Shown here one piece after another: positions 25,400 through 34,590 of a stretch of 64,000 bases of DNA. The notes under the pieces were generated by a model. That model did no database searches. It was not told where the DNA came from and was given only the letters and a program-made list of their open reading frames with translations. The first letter of the stretch is position 1. Each line of letters starts with the position of its first letter. The stretch spans positions 1 to 64,000 of the forward strand of contig NZ_BFBR01000004.1 in NCBI RefSeq assembly GCF_003112735.1, given 5' to 3'. This DNA is from Candidatus Phycosocius bacilliformis (GTDB taxonomy: Bacteria; Pseudomonadota; Alphaproteobacteria; Caulobacterales; Aquidulcibacteraceae). The position numbers and the translations under genes are program-made.

Positions 25400-25981
25400 T
25401 CACGCAGGGCTTGACCAAGGCTTGGCCTGTGGCGTCTCGCCTGAAAAATCGCAGCAATATACTGCCCCTCCCCAATGGCGGATAAAGACCGCCAAATCAG
25501 CTTGTGACACCGCCGTGGTGGCATCGTTTTTCAAGGGGTGGAAATTGATCGGCTCTGCGGCCAACAATGCCTCGTCCAACACCAAGGTGACGCGGCCCTG
25601 TGGATCATTGATCAGGGCAAACAATGTGACCGAGCCTGGCGTCACGCCCAAAAGCTCATGAAGATGGGTCTCAGAACCAAAACTCAGGCGTGCACAACCT
25701 AATGTCTTGTGCAATTGGTTGAGACGGACCTGAGTCTGTCCCAAAGCACATACCAGAAAAAAAGACCCATCCTTATCTTTCAAGAATAAGTTCTTGGTAT
25801 GCCCGCCGGGCATTGCGGCTTTGATGTCGGCACCTTCTTCGACTGTGAACACGGGACGATGGTCCATCGTGTGGTGGGTGATGCCCAGTCGATCGAATAA
25901 CGCAAACAAATCTGCCCGTGTGGCAGGACTACTCAGACCATTCTGGTCGGACGTTTGTGGCGGGGAAGCAGCTTGGGTCAT
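25400..25981 (-). CDS. ProX-type prolyl-tRNA editing (deacylase) domain protein
   Basis: 193 residues from the ATG at 25981. A YbaK/ProX fold is seen: [54 protein letters not shown] with the conserved Lys in TKNLFLKDK, and [29 protein letters not shown]. ProXp-ala enzymes hydrolyse Ala wrongly attached to tRNA-Pro. The gene is separated from the tRNA-Gly gene by about 120 bp in the opposite direction. Confidence 0.88.
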   Translation of the reverse strand: MTQAASPPQTSDQNGLSSPATRADLFALFDRLGITHHTMDHRPVFTVEEGADIKAAMPGGHTKNLFLKDKDGSFFLVCALGQTQVRLNQLHKTLGCARLSFGSETHLHELLGVTPGSVTLFALINDPQGRVTLVLDEALLAAEPINFHPLKNDATTAVSQADLAVFIRHWGGAVYCCDFSGETPQAKPWSSPA

Positions 25982-26105
25982 CGGGTTGCTGTATCCCAAG
26001 GTCCCTAGCTGCATCAAGCACGCCTGCCCCCCCTTGCACTTCTCCCGGCTCTGAGGCATATGCCCGCTCCTCACGAAGGCCTTTGTGCTTTCGGTACCCA
26101 AGGAT

Positions 26106-26180
26106 GCGGGCGTAGCTCAGGGGTAGAGCGCCACCTTGCCAAGGTGGATGTCGTGAGTTCGAATCTCATCGCCCGCTCCA
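26106..26180 (+). tRNA. tRNA-Gly (GCC)
   Basis: A complete 75-nt cloverleaf: acceptor stem GCGGGCG/CGCCCGC, D arm GCTC...GAGC, anticodon stem CCACC/GGTGG around TTGCCAA with anticodon GCC, a 5-nt variable loop, T arm with TTCGAAT, and an encoded CCA end at 26178-26180. Confidence 0.97.
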
Positions 26181-26513
26181 ATTCAGTCTTCGGCTGTCAC
26201 TCAACACCACAAGAAGCAGTGAAACCCCGTTGGCGCGTGATCGCATCACGTCTCATGCTATTCTGTCTATTCTATGCGACCTTGCTCCTGCCTTCACGCC
26301 ATCACAACGACACCATACAAGAAATGGCACACACATTGTCATATTTTTTGGTAACCTGACATGTGGGTGACACGTATTGATATCAGGCGGAGCTAAAGCC
26401 CGATCCACGATCAAATGGCTTCAGAAACATGAGCTGGGTTTGGCTTCGTTCACATGCCGATTGTAGCCGGAAGTGCGGCAGAGATACACGAGTGACAGAA
26501 GCGGGGGACAAGC
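26181..26513. other. Intergenic stretch after tRNA-Gly
   Basis: 333 bp without a credible gene. It contains a small inverted repeat CCTGA (26355-26359) / TCAGG (26383-26387) around a TGTGGGTGACACG-like centre, which might be a regulator site for the LysR gene downstream. No terminator with T-run follows the tRNA. Confidence 0.4.
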
Positions 26514-27434
26514 ATGGAAATGCAGCAGGTTCGGTATTTTATCTCTGTTGCCAAATGGCTGAATTTCACGCGGGCGGCAGAAGAATGCCATGTGACCCAG
26601 CCCGCTCTCACGCGAGCCATCAAACTTTTGGAACAGGAATTGGGCGGCGACCTCATTCGGCGCGAGGGCCGTCATACCCATCTAACCGAACTGGGCAACA
26701 AGATGTTACCCATATTGTGCCAGTGCCATGAAGCGGCGTTGGCCGCCAAATCATTGGCATCGCAAGTGCGCAGTGGCGAATTGTCCACATTGTCAGTTGC
26801 TGTGTCGCACAGCGTCGATCTCACGCTTTTCATTGATGCCCTTCGTGAATTGCGCGCGGCCTTTCCAGGCATCCAGATCAAATTGAAACGCGGTCCGGCC
26901 GGCGATATTGGCGAACTCTTGAAGTCTGGCAAGGCGGATGTGGCGATTTGCGGGCCGCTGTCGCTGGCATGGGATAGGCTCGAAATCTGGCCGTTGTTCA
27001 ACGAGCCGTTCGAAGTGATTGTCGGGTCCAACCATGCTTTGGCCGACAGCAGCCCGTCGCAGCTGGCGCTCGACGCACTGACCAACACGCAATTCACAGT
27101 GATGAGTGGGCTCGACTTGACCCTACAAGAGCGCGACAATCTGCGGGCTCTCGGCATAGATCTGGCGAGCGCCCATGAAGTCGCCTCCATTGACGACATG
27201 AAGTCGCTGCTCACGGCGGGACTGGGTCTGGCTTTAGCCCCTGCCCATATACTGCGTGAACCCACCATGCAGCATGTCAGCATTCCGTCGCTGCAGCTTA
27301 CCCAAGCCGTGGCCGTATGTGTCGTCTCAGGCCGCCATCGCAACCCCGAAGCCAACGCCCTGTTAAATCTGTTGCGCATGAAGGACTGGCAGTCAGAAGA
27401 AAACCCTGTCGAGGCGGATCGGCTTCCTGCCTGA
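26514..27434 (+). CDS. LysR-family transcriptional regulator
   Basis: 306 residues. The N-terminal helix-turn-helix is typical (VRYFISVAKWLNFTRAAEECHVTQPALTRAIKLLEQELGGDLI), followed by the two-lobed effector-binding domain (LSVAVSHSVDLTLFIDALRELRAAFPGIQIKL...). It regulates unknown targets. The gene stands alone: the tRNA is upstream and the peroxiredoxin-like gene is convergent, so no divergent target gene is next to it as is usual in this family. Confidence 0.93.
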   Translation: MEMQQVRYFISVAKWLNFTRAAEECHVTQPALTRAIKLLEQELGGDLIRREGRHTHLTELGNKMLPILCQCHEAALAAKSLASQVRSGELSTLSVAVSHSVDLTLFIDALRELRAAFPGIQIKLKRGPAGDIGELLKSGKADVAICGPLSLAWDRLEIWPLFNEPFEVIVGSNHALADSSPSQLALDALTNTQFTVMSGLDLTLQERDNLRALGIDLASAHEVASIDDMKSLLTAGLGLALAPAHILREPTMQHVSIPSLQLTQAVAVCVVSGRHRNPEANALLNLLRMKDWQSEENPVEADRLPA

Positions 27435-27588
27435 GATGACTTGGCACACTGAAAAAAGATGGCACCCAAGCAACGCGTGCGAGTTTCCTCTCGAACCAAT
27501 CTGCACCTCTAGAATCCTGACACGGGATCACTTTTGTGGAATCTTCGGTCCCACTAAGGCCCATCAATCCCCTTGGGAACCAGGGCGC

Positions 27589-28296
27589 TTAAGAAGTGGC
27601 CAGCGCTTGACGTGCGAAGGCCTTCAAATCGGCATATTCAAGTCTGCGACGATAGTCTGGATCAATATGACGTGCCTTGATCAATCCGTCTTGGCCGACG
27701 ACAAAGACCGACGGGATTGGCAGTACCCAGCCCTCCTGCCCTTGGTATCTGGGAATATCAATGTCAGCAGCTTGGATCAGGGCGGCCATGTCATCATCAA
27801 CCCAAATCGCCAAATTGAGCGAGAGAGCATACCCATTGCCCATATCGGTCAAGAAGGGGAAGCCTGCCTTGGCTTCAGCCTTCAAACGCCGACTGTAGGC
27901 CTGCACTTCGGCGGAAACGGCCACGATCTGCACCGGCTTGATATCGGCTTCCAATGCCGCCAAACCGATCATATTGGTCCGGCAATAGGGACACCAATGT
28001 CCGCGGTGGAACGCAACCACTACGGGCGCAGTCTCGAGCAGCCTCTCCAAACTAACAAGTCGGCCCTGATCATCTGGCAACAGAAAGCCAGGCATGGGGT
28101 CGCCAACAGCCGGGGCCTTGTCACCGGCATGCGCATTGGTAAGCCGGTCGACAAAGGCATCGACTGCATCGCTGAAATGAGGGTTCATCAACCGAATTTG
28201 ATCGGCAATATAAGTCAATTGCCGCGCCAGAGAGCCTTCAAGCGAACACGCAGTCTTTACAAGTTGCCCCATAACCGCGCTTGTCGACTGATCCAT
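27589..28296 (-). CDS. Peroxiredoxin-like family protein (AhpC/TSA fold)
   Basis: 235 residues. About 60 helical residues precede a thioredoxin-fold domain: GDPMPGFLLPDDQGRLVSL, then VVVAFHRGHWCPYCRTNMIGLAAL with a CxxC (Cys-Pro-Tyr-Cys) where peroxiredoxins have the peroxidatic Cys, and SVFVVGQDGLIKARHIDPDYRRR. This is the RGxWCPYC group, which resembles peroxiredoxins but keeps two cysteines; peroxide or organic hydroperoxide reduction is likely. Divergent from the DUF302 gene. Confidence 0.88.
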   Translation of the reverse strand: MDQSTSAVMGQLVKTACSLEGSLARQLTYIADQIRLMNPHFSDAVDAFVDRLTNAHAGDKAPAVGDPMPGFLLPDDQGRLVSLERLLETAPVVVAFHRGHWCPYCRTNMIGLAALEADIKPVQIVAVSAEVQAYSRRLKAEAKAGFPFLTDMGNGYALSLNLAIWVDDDMAALIQAADIDIPRYQGQEGWVLPIPSVFVVGQDGLIKARHIDPDYRRRLEYADLKAFARQALATS

Positions 28297-28536
28297 GGTG
28301 GCACTCCTTCTTATTCTCGCCCCTCAGGGTTTCGTGTGCCTTTCATGCCGGTAAAGGCAAACCCGCGCAAACCATCACAGGTTAGGACCAAACCAAAATG
28401 CCCTGAGGTTATAATTTTCATGCCTGAAATCAACTTCAGCCTGAGCAGACACCATGTCAATGCTTGGTCTTGGGCCCGGCTCCAGCCGGGCCAGTAAACG
28501 TCCACCCGGGCGTCCATCCTGATGCAGGAATCCATC

Positions 28537-29046
28537 ATGAAAAACATGCTTTTCACACTTTGCCTTGCCCTCTCTTGCGCTCCTCTGGCTACTGGCGCGG
28601 CCACAGTGCCCGACCCGACCGTGACCGGGCAAACCCTACTTTCCCCGACGGCCCCTGCTGCTGGCATTGTCCGGGTCAAAAGCCGGTACGGCATGGAAGA
28701 AACCGTTCGCCGCCTGCGGGCTGACATTGCCGCCAAAGGCATTCAGTTCTTTGCAGAGATTGATCAGTCCCAATTGGGTGCTGGTGCCAATATTGCCATT
28801 CGTCCGTCGCGGCTGATCCTGTTTGGCAATCCACCACTTGGTGTTCAATTCTTGAGTTCAAACCCGTATTCGGGGCTAGATTGGCCGGTGCGCATGCTCA
28901 TTCTGGAAGAAGCAGACGGCAGTATCAGTGTGGCCTGGACCGATTTTGCCTTTATCGCTGAGCGCTATCACATCACTGATCGTGGCCCCCAATTCGCCAT
29001 GGCCAGTGCGGTAGCCGCATCAATCGCTTCATCGACAACCCAGTGA
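28537..29046 (+). CDS. DUF302 domain protein, exported
   Basis: 169 residues with a Sec signal (MKNMLFTLCLALSCAPLATGAA). The mature part is one DUF302 domain (GMEETVRRLRADIAAKGIQFFAEIDQSQLGAGA..., then LILFGNPPLG and LDWPVRMLILEEADG). AGGAA lies ahead of the ATG at 28537. DUF302 has no proven activity; it often accompanies sulfur or copper genes. It overlaps the YeeE/YedE-type transporter start by 4 bp (GTGA), a tight pair. Confidence 0.85.
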   Translation: MKNMLFTLCLALSCAPLATGAATVPDPTVTGQTLLSPTAPAAGIVRVKSRYGMEETVRRLRADIAAKGIQFFAEIDQSQLGAGANIAIRPSRLILFGNPPLGVQFLSSNPYSGLDWPVRMLILEEADGSISVAWTDFAFIAERYHITDRGPQFAMASAVAASIASSTTQ

Positions 29047-29987
29047 CAGTCGACATTCTCAGCGTGACCTTCGCGGTCGCAATTCTGTGTGCCGCGTTGA
29101 TGGGATTTGCCATTCAGCGCGGCGCAACATGCGCTGTCGCCGCGGTGGGCGAAATCGTCCAGACCGGAAAAGCCAGCAAGCTGATTGCGCTGGTCGAAGC
29201 GGCCCTTTGGGTAAGCAGCGGTGTTATATTGGCACAAGGCTTGGGACGGGTAACCCATTTGCCTTTGGGCTATGACGTAACGATCCACACTTTGGTCGGA
29301 GGGGCCATTTTGGGATTGGGTGCCTTTGTAAACCGAGCATGTGTGTTTGGCGCGATTGCCAAACTTGGCTCAGGAAATTGGGCCTATGTCTTAACACCGG
29401 TGGGCTATTTTATGGGTGCCGCCAGCTTTCCCCAAGACCTGCGCATGGGGCCACCGACGCGAGGCGCGATCCTGGACCATCATCCTCAACTCACAAGATG
29501 GATCATGTTGGTGGCCGGGCTATACCTTGCCGGGCGGCTTGTGACCCATGTCATCAAATCCGTCCGGTTCCGTCGTCCCGCAGAAGCAGTTTGGAGCCCC
29601 CATCAAGCGACCTTGGTGATCGGCATGACCTTCACCATTTTGTTCGTGCTGGTTGGTTCGTGGAGCTATACCGAGTTCCTTGAACAAGCCGCCATCGCAA
29701 TGGCTAAGGGCTTTGGGTGGAAGGGCCTTTTGTTCGGGGCACTGCTGGCCGGAGCCATAATCGGGGGCGCACGTTCGGGTCGCCTGTCCCTGCAAATGCC
29801 GGCCCCCATCTGGCTGGTGCGATGTTTCTTAGGCGGAGTCATGATGGGATGGGGCAGCTTGCTTATCCCAGGCAGCAATGATGGGCTGATCCTGGTTGGT
29901 ATGCCGTTTCTCCTACCCCATGCTTGGGTGGCAATGGCAGCCATGTGCGCCACGATTTGGCTTTGTTTCACCGTGACCCGGCGATAG
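29043..29987 (+). CDS. YeeE/YedE-family membrane protein (sulfur-compound transport type)
   Basis: 314 residues with about nine membrane segments. The family motifs with their cysteines are visible: GFAIQRGATCAVAAV near the N-terminus and NRACVFGAIAKLGSGNW in the second third, as in thiosulfate importers of the YeeE type, which pass substrate along conserved cysteines. The start is GTG at 29043, inside the stop of the DUF302 gene. Convergent with the cupin gene. The transported compound is not certain. Confidence 0.85.
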   Translation: MTVDILSVTFAVAILCAALMGFAIQRGATCAVAAVGEIVQTGKASKLIALVEAALWVSSGVILAQGLGRVTHLPLGYDVTIHTLVGGAILGLGAFVNRACVFGAIAKLGSGNWAYVLTPVGYFMGAASFPQDLRMGPPTRGAILDHHPQLTRWIMLVAGLYLAGRLVTHVIKSVRFRRPAEAVWSPHQATLVIGMTFTILFVLVGSWSYTEFLEQAAIAMAKGFGWKGLLFGALLAGAIIGGARSGRLSLQMPAPIWLVRCFLGGVMMGWGSLLIPGSNDGLILVGMPFLLPHAWVAMAAMCATIWLCFTVTRR

Positions 29988-30065
29988 GCCAGCTTTGTTT
30001 TGGCCGATAAGACGTTTGCCCGCCGGTGCCATCGGTTATCCCCACGGCCCCGGCAGGCAAGAAGC

Positions 30066-30509
30066 TCATTTGGCGTCGTTGTGCACGTCTGATGAATACA
30101 AAATCGCTACGGTGCGGCCCGTGTTTTTCCACCAATGGCTGACGGTCTTTTCTTCGGGGATTGTCTCACCCGCGCGATGCACGATCGGAACTGTGCAGGT
30201 GGAAGAATATTCTGTGACTTCGCCACTGGCCACCATAATCACGGCTGGGCGGTCAGCATGGCTATGAAGCGGCACCACCCCACCAGGCTGAATGACCAGC
30301 CGCCGCAGACGAAGACTGCGATTGGGCACATTGATGTAAGGCCCCAGATCAACAGCTCCAATGACCGTGTCGGTTACGGCGCTGGGCATCGTGGCGGCAT
30401 TGGCCAGCGGATTTTCGCCAGCCTTGCCAGCGGGGCATGTCCCCGCAAAGGCTGGCGCACCTGCTGCCACACAGGCGATGGCGGCCATGGCAATGATTGT
30501 CTTGGTCAT
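30066..30509 (-). CDS. Cupin-domain protein, exported
   Basis: 147 residues from the ATG at 30509, which has GGGAGGAG upstream. A Sec signal (MTKTIIAMAAIACVAAGAPAFA) is followed by one cupin barrel: LRLRRLVIQPGGVVPLHSHADRPAVIMVASGEV contains the first metal motif (HSH), and the later KTVSHWWKNTGRTVAIL supplies the last His. A metal-binding periplasmic protein; the reaction is unknown. Confidence 0.85.
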   Translation of the reverse strand: MTKTIIAMAAIACVAAGAPAFAGTCPAGKAGENPLANAATMPSAVTDTVIGAVDLGPYINVPNRSLRLRRLVIQPGGVVPLHSHADRPAVIMVASGEVTEYSSTCTVPIVHRAGETIPEEKTVSHWWKNTGRTVAILYSSDVHNDAK

Positions 30510-30730
30510 TCTCAACTCCTCCCGATCGCGATCGGACTAGCAATTTAAGCAAACGCGTCGCTGGCGTTAGCGTGAAGGTCTAAGAGCACCAGCTTGAGCG
30601 TCGGCCTGTCCGCACTACAAAGCCAGGGTGCTGGCCTCCATTTCAATTTCGGCATGATTTCAATGCCTAATCGGCATTTTTGTTACCCAGTATGACGCGC
30701 CATGCTGTGGCCCTCACCGGTGAGGAAACC

Positions 30731-31555
30731 ATGCACACACCCCCAATCCCCGCGCCATCACCAAAGACGCTGCCTTTAGAAGACCGTGTCGCCATCATTA
30801 CCGGCTCGACCAGCGGAATTGGCTTAGGCATTGCCCGTTGTTTGGCTCAAGCCGGGGCCGATATTGTGCTCAATGGGCTGGGCGCAAAGGATGAGATTGA
30901 GGCCACGCGCGACGAGTTAGCGACCCATACGGGTCGGCGTGTCAGCTATCATGGTGCCAATTTGCTTGACGGTGTGGAAGCGGCCGCCCTCGTTACCGAT
31001 ACCCTGGCAACTTTCGGAAAAGTCGACATTCTGGTGAATAATGCTGGGGTGCAGTTCGTGAGCCCGATTGAGACGTTTCCAGAGGATAAATGGCTGACAA
31101 TTCAAGATCTTAATCTCTCCGCAAGCTTTTACACCATCCGCCCAGCCTTTGCTGCGATGAAGGGGGCTGGGTGGGGACGCATCATCAATTTGGCCAGTGT
31201 GCACGGATTGATCGCATCACCGTTCAAAAGTGCTTATGTCGCCGCCAAGCATGGCCTGATCGGCCTGACCAAAACAATTGCCCTCGAAGGGGCACAGCAT
31301 GGCGTAACCTGCAATGCCATTTGCCCGGGCTATGTCTGGACCCCCTTGGTGGAAGGTCAAATCGCCGACACCGCCAAAGCCCGTGGCATCAGTCGAGAAG
31401 AGGTGGTGGAAAATGTGCTACTGGCGGCCCAACCCAGCAAGCGCTTTGTCACCGTAGAGGAATTGGGTGCCCTTGCAGCCTTTCTCTGCACCGAGGGCGC
31501 GCGCTCCATTACCGGTAGCGCCATCCCGGTCGATGGTGGCTGGACCGGTCAATGA
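30731..31555 (+). CDS. bdhA: 3-hydroxybutyrate dehydrogenase
   Basis: 274 residues from the ATG at 30731 (GAGGAAA upstream). It is an SDR: TGSTSGIGLGIA, VNNAGVQFVSPIETFPEDKW, IINLASVHGLIASPFKSAYVAAKHGLIGLTK (Ser, Tyr, Lys) and CNAICPGYVWTPLVEGQI. The QFVSPIE and SPFKSAYVAAKHG segments are hallmarks of bacterial 3-hydroxybutyrate dehydrogenase, which oxidises (R)-3-hydroxybutyrate to acetoacetate with NAD. First gene of a run with NDH-2, patatin and phasin, which points to PHB breakdown. Confidence 0.93.
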   Translation: MHTPPIPAPSPKTLPLEDRVAIITGSTSGIGLGIARCLAQAGADIVLNGLGAKDEIEATRDELATHTGRRVSYHGANLLDGVEAAALVTDTLATFGKVDILVNNAGVQFVSPIETFPEDKWLTIQDLNLSASFYTIRPAFAAMKGAGWGRIINLASVHGLIASPFKSAYVAAKHGLIGLTKTIALEGAQHGVTCNAICPGYVWTPLVEGQIADTAKARGISREEVVENVLLAAQPSKRFVTVEELGALAAFLCTEGARSITGSAIPVDGGWTGQ

Positions 31556-31556
31556 C

Positions 31557-32891
31557 ATGACGGCCAGAAAGCATATCGTTGTGATTGGGGCAGGCTTTGG
31601 CGGGCTTGCGGTCGCCAAGGGTCTGGGCAGACGCGGGGTCGATGTGACCCTAATCGACAGGCAGAACCACCATTTGTTTCAACCGCTGCTCTATCAGGTG
31701 GCTACCGCCGGCTTATCGCCAGCCGATATCGCAGCCCCTATTCGTGCCATCGTTCGTCATTTGCCCAATATCAGGGTCATGCTTGATCGTGTGGTCGGCA
31801 TTGATCGCCAAGCCAAACAGGTGTGGCTGCAGTCAGGTGACATTGTAGAATACGACATGCTGGTTGTGGCCACAGGAGCACGGCATAGCTATTTCGGCCA
31901 TGATGACTGGGCGGCCCTGGCCCCGGGGCTGAAGACAATTGATGATGCGACAGCGCTTCGCCGTAAGGTCCTGCTCTCGCTCGAACGTGCCGAAGTCGCG
32001 TCTGACCCAGACCAGCGCAAGGCCCTGCTCACCTATATTGTGGTCGGAGGCGGCCCAACTGGGGTTGAAATGGCCGGGGCGATTGCCGAGCTGGCGCGCT
32101 GCGGCGTACGGCGAGACTTCCGCTCAATCACACCTCATTGTTCGCGCGTCATTCTGATTGAGGCCGGCCCGCGTCTGCTCCAAAGCTTTCCAGACGCTCT
32201 TTCTGCTTCGGCAAAGGCGGCGCTCGAACAATTGGGCGTCGAGGTGCAACTCGCAACCCAGGTTGAGGCGATCCACCGAACGGGCGTCAAAACCAGCCAG
32301 AGTTTCATTCAAGCTTCAACCATCGTTTGGGCGGCTGGGGTTCAAGCCTCTGACGCTGCACGCTGGCTGCAGGTCACACCAGACCGGGCCGGGCGCGTTC
32401 CAGTCGGTCCGGACTTGCGTCTTCGGGATGATCCCGCAATCTTTGTGATCGGCGATACAGCCTGCTGCCCCGATGAGACAGGCCGACCTTTGCCGGGCGT
32501 TGCCCCTGTTGCCAAACAACAAGGAGCTTATGTGGCGCGCACCATCCTAGCGGGTTTGACCCCATCGGGGTCAGTTACGCCTAAACCCTTTGTCTATCGC
32601 AATTTTGGTAATCTCGCCACCATAGGCCGCCATCGCGCTGTTGCGGATTTCGGCCGATTCCGACTGTCCGGCCATCTGGCGTGGTTTGTGTGGTGTGTCG
32701 TCCACATTTGGTTTCTCACCGGACATCGTAACCGGATCATGGTCGGTGCGAATTGGCTTTGGAGCTATCTCACCTTTGCTCGTTCTGCCCGTCTGATCAC
32801 AGGCGATCCCGGAGGCGAGACTATGTCTCCCCAGCCCAAAAGCGAGTCACCACCTTGGCAGGTCGTTTCCACCCTTAGGAAGTCAACATGA
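31557..32891 (+). CDS. ndh: Type II NADH dehydrogenase (NDH-2)
   Basis: 444 residues from the ATG at 31557, one base after the bdhA stop. Two dinucleotide folds: FAD site VVIGAGFGGLAVAKGLGR and NADH site YIVVGGGPTGVEMAGAIAELA; IFVIGDTA is the second FAD motif, and KQQGAYVARTI and FRLSGHLAWFVWCVVHIWFLTGHRNR are the quinone/membrane-binding end. It oxidises NADH and reduces quinone without pumping protons. Placed directly behind an NAD-using dehydrogenase, it could remove the NADH formed from PHB monomers. Confidence 0.93.
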   Translation: MTARKHIVVIGAGFGGLAVAKGLGRRGVDVTLIDRQNHHLFQPLLYQVATAGLSPADIAAPIRAIVRHLPNIRVMLDRVVGIDRQAKQVWLQSGDIVEYDMLVVATGARHSYFGHDDWAALAPGLKTIDDATALRRKVLLSLERAEVASDPDQRKALLTYIVVGGGPTGVEMAGAIAELARCGVRRDFRSITPHCSRVILIEAGPRLLQSFPDALSASAKAALEQLGVEVQLATQVEAIHRTGVKTSQSFIQASTIVWAAGVQASDAARWLQVTPDRAGRVPVGPDLRLRDDPAIFVIGDTACCPDETGRPLPGVAPVAKQQGAYVARTILAGLTPSGSVTPKPFVYRNFGNLATIGRHRAVADFGRFRLSGHLAWFVWCVVHIWFLTGHRNRIMVGANWLWSYLTFARSARLITGDPGGETMSPQPKSESPPWQVVSTLRKST

Positions 32892-34024
32892 AGACCACAT
32901 TGACGCACGAGATCAAAGACCTTGGACAGATCGTCCTCGTATTCCAAGGCGGCGGCGCTCTTGGAGCCTATCAAGTGGGTGTCTACCAAGCCTTGCAAGA
33001 GGCAGGCATCCAACCCGATTGGGTGATTGGTACCTCGATCGGTGCCATCAATGCGGCCCTCATTGCTGGTAATGCGCCTGAAGAACGCCTCGACAAGCTG
33101 ACTGAATTCTGGACACGGGTCGAGCACGGCAAGGTCTTCGAAGGTCCATTCGGGCATTTGTTGAGCCCAATGCGCACGATGAGTGCGATCATGACAGGCA
33201 TCCCCTCCTTCTTTGCCCCGAATCCGATGGCCTTCATGGGTCAGAAAGTGCCACTTGGCGCGGAATCAGCCGGCTATTATTCGGTTGAGCCTCTGCGCCG
33301 GACTTTGAGTGACTTGGTTGATTTTGACCGCATTCAATCAGGGCAAATGAGGTTGACGATCGGGGCTGCCAATGTCCGAACCAGCGAGATGGTCTATTTC
33401 GACTCCCAGAACACAGAGATCGACGTCCGACACATTCTGGCGTCCGGCGCATTGCCGCCCGCTTTCCCCGCTGTGCGCATTGATGGGGAGCTTTATTGGG
33501 ACGGCGGGATTGTGTCTAACACCCCGGTGGAAGCCGTATTCGACGATCATCCGCGCAAGAATGCTTTGGTCTTTGCGGTCCATCTTTGGAATCCACATGG
33601 CACGGAACCGAAGTCGATCTGGGAAGTCGCCAACCGGCAGAAGGATATTCAATATTCCAGCCGCGCCCACTCCCACATCAAGCGCCAGCGCCAACTCCAT
33701 CGCTTGCGCCATGTTGTCCAGCAGTTATCGACGCTGGTTCCTGATGGTGCCACGACGGAAGAAAACCTCGCGCTTTTAAGAAGCTATGGGTGCGAGACCA
33801 AGATCCATGTTGTCCGCCTCCTAGCGCCGCAACTGGATCATGAAGATCATACTAAGGATATAGACTTCAGCCCCAAAGGCATCCGCGAACGCTGGGAAGC
33901 AGGCTTCGCCCACACTGTTGAGATGCTGGCGCAGGCACCGTGGCGGGCTCCATCCGATCCGCTTGAAGGCTTTGTGTTGCATGAGGCGATGGGCGGTCAG
34001 ATCCTTGATGTTCCCCCAGCATGA
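32888..34024 (+). CDS. Patatin-like phospholipase / lipid hydrolase
   Basis: 378 residues. Patatin motifs are complete: oxyanion loop VFQGGGALGAYQVGVYQAL, nucleophile serine in GTSIGAINAAL, and catalytic Asp in YWDGGIVSNTP. The C-terminal third has a DUF3734-like region (KDIQYSSRAHSHIKRQRQLHRLRHVVQQL), common in PHA-associated patatins. It overlaps ndh by 4 bp (ATGA). Next to bdhA and phasin, a role at the PHB granule surface (lipid or polyester hydrolysis) is an inference. Confidence 0.9.
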   Translation: MKTTLTHEIKDLGQIVLVFQGGGALGAYQVGVYQALQEAGIQPDWVIGTSIGAINAALIAGNAPEERLDKLTEFWTRVEHGKVFEGPFGHLLSPMRTMSAIMTGIPSFFAPNPMAFMGQKVPLGAESAGYYSVEPLRRTLSDLVDFDRIQSGQMRLTIGAANVRTSEMVYFDSQNTEIDVRHILASGALPPAFPAVRIDGELYWDGGIVSNTPVEAVFDDHPRKNALVFAVHLWNPHGTEPKSIWEVANRQKDIQYSSRAHSHIKRQRQLHRLRHVVQQLSTLVPDGATTEENLALLRSYGCETKIHVVRLLAPQLDHEDHTKDIDFSPKGIRERWEAGFAHTVEMLAQAPWRAPSDPLEGFVLHEAMGGQILDVPPA

Positions 34025-34073
34025 GGTGCATGCACCACCTCTTTTAAACGCCAGCGCGACCCCATGTGGGGTC
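34025..34073. other. Two perfect palindromes between patatin and phasin genes
   Basis: GGTGCATGCACC (34025-34036) starts right after the patatin stop, and GACCCCATGTGGGGTC (34058-34073) lies 22 bp before the phasin start. No T-run follows either. Such hairpins could protect the 3' end of the upstream mRNA or set apart the phasin message. Confidence 0.5.
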
Positions 34074-34095
34074 ACTCCAAAGAAGGACTACATTC

Positions 34096-34590
34096 ATGAC
34101 AGACAAGACCAAAAAGTCAGCTCATAGCTTCGGCGATGCTACCACCACTTTGGGCACCACCATGACGGCACAAACCGACCAGATGATCGCGCTGACCAAA
34201 GCCAATCTTGAAAAAATGGCCGGTCATTCGAGGGTTGCCATGGAGCGCACGATGAAGACAGTCGACACTTTGAGCGACGTCACCAAGGGCAATCTGGAGG
34301 CGATTTTGGAATCCTCCCAAATCGCGTCGACCGCCTTTCAGAGCCTGACACAAGAAAGCGCAGAATATTCCAAACAAAGCCTGCAGCGGGCAGCCGCGGC
34401 AACTCAAGCCATGATGCAGGTACAATCAGTGACCGAGTTCCTGATGGTGCAGCGTGAGTATGCGATGACTGAGCTTGCCATCGGAATGGCAGAAATAGCC
34501 AAAGTTTCCCAAGCCATGTTCACCAACATGACGGCCATTTATGAACCCTTGCTCAAGCGGGCATCCTCGGCCATGGCGAGCAAGGACTAA
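34096..34590 (+). CDS. Phasin family protein
   Basis: 164 residues from the ATG at 34096 (GAAGGA upstream). Amphipathic helices throughout, no Cys, high Ala/Thr/Ser: TDQMIALTKANLEKMAGHSRVAMERTMKTVDTLSDVTKGNLEAILESSQIASTAFQ matches the phasin_2 pattern. Phasins coat PHB granules and control their size. Closing gene of the bdhA-ndh-patatin group; probably expressed at higher level from its own processed message. Confidence 0.9.
   Translation: MTDKTKKSAHSFGDATTTLGTTMTAQTDQMIALTKANLEKMAGHSRVAMERTMKTVDTLSDVTKGNLEAILESSQIASTAFQSLTQESAEYSKQSLQRAAAATQAMMQVQSVTEFLMVQREYAMTELAIGMAEIAKVSQAMFTNMTAIYEPLLKRASSAMASKD

Noticed and set aside
26237-26251. Small inverted repeat after the tRNA as a terminator
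   Set aside because: Arms of six bases without following T-run.
27436-28497. 353-codon open frame antisense to the peroxiredoxin-like gene
   Set aside because: No domain; the minus-strand gene carries the GHWCPYC motif and full fold.
30033-30045. DnaA-box-like TTATCCCCA as a sign of a replication origin
   Set aside because: A single imperfect copy, no cluster or AT-rich unwinding region.
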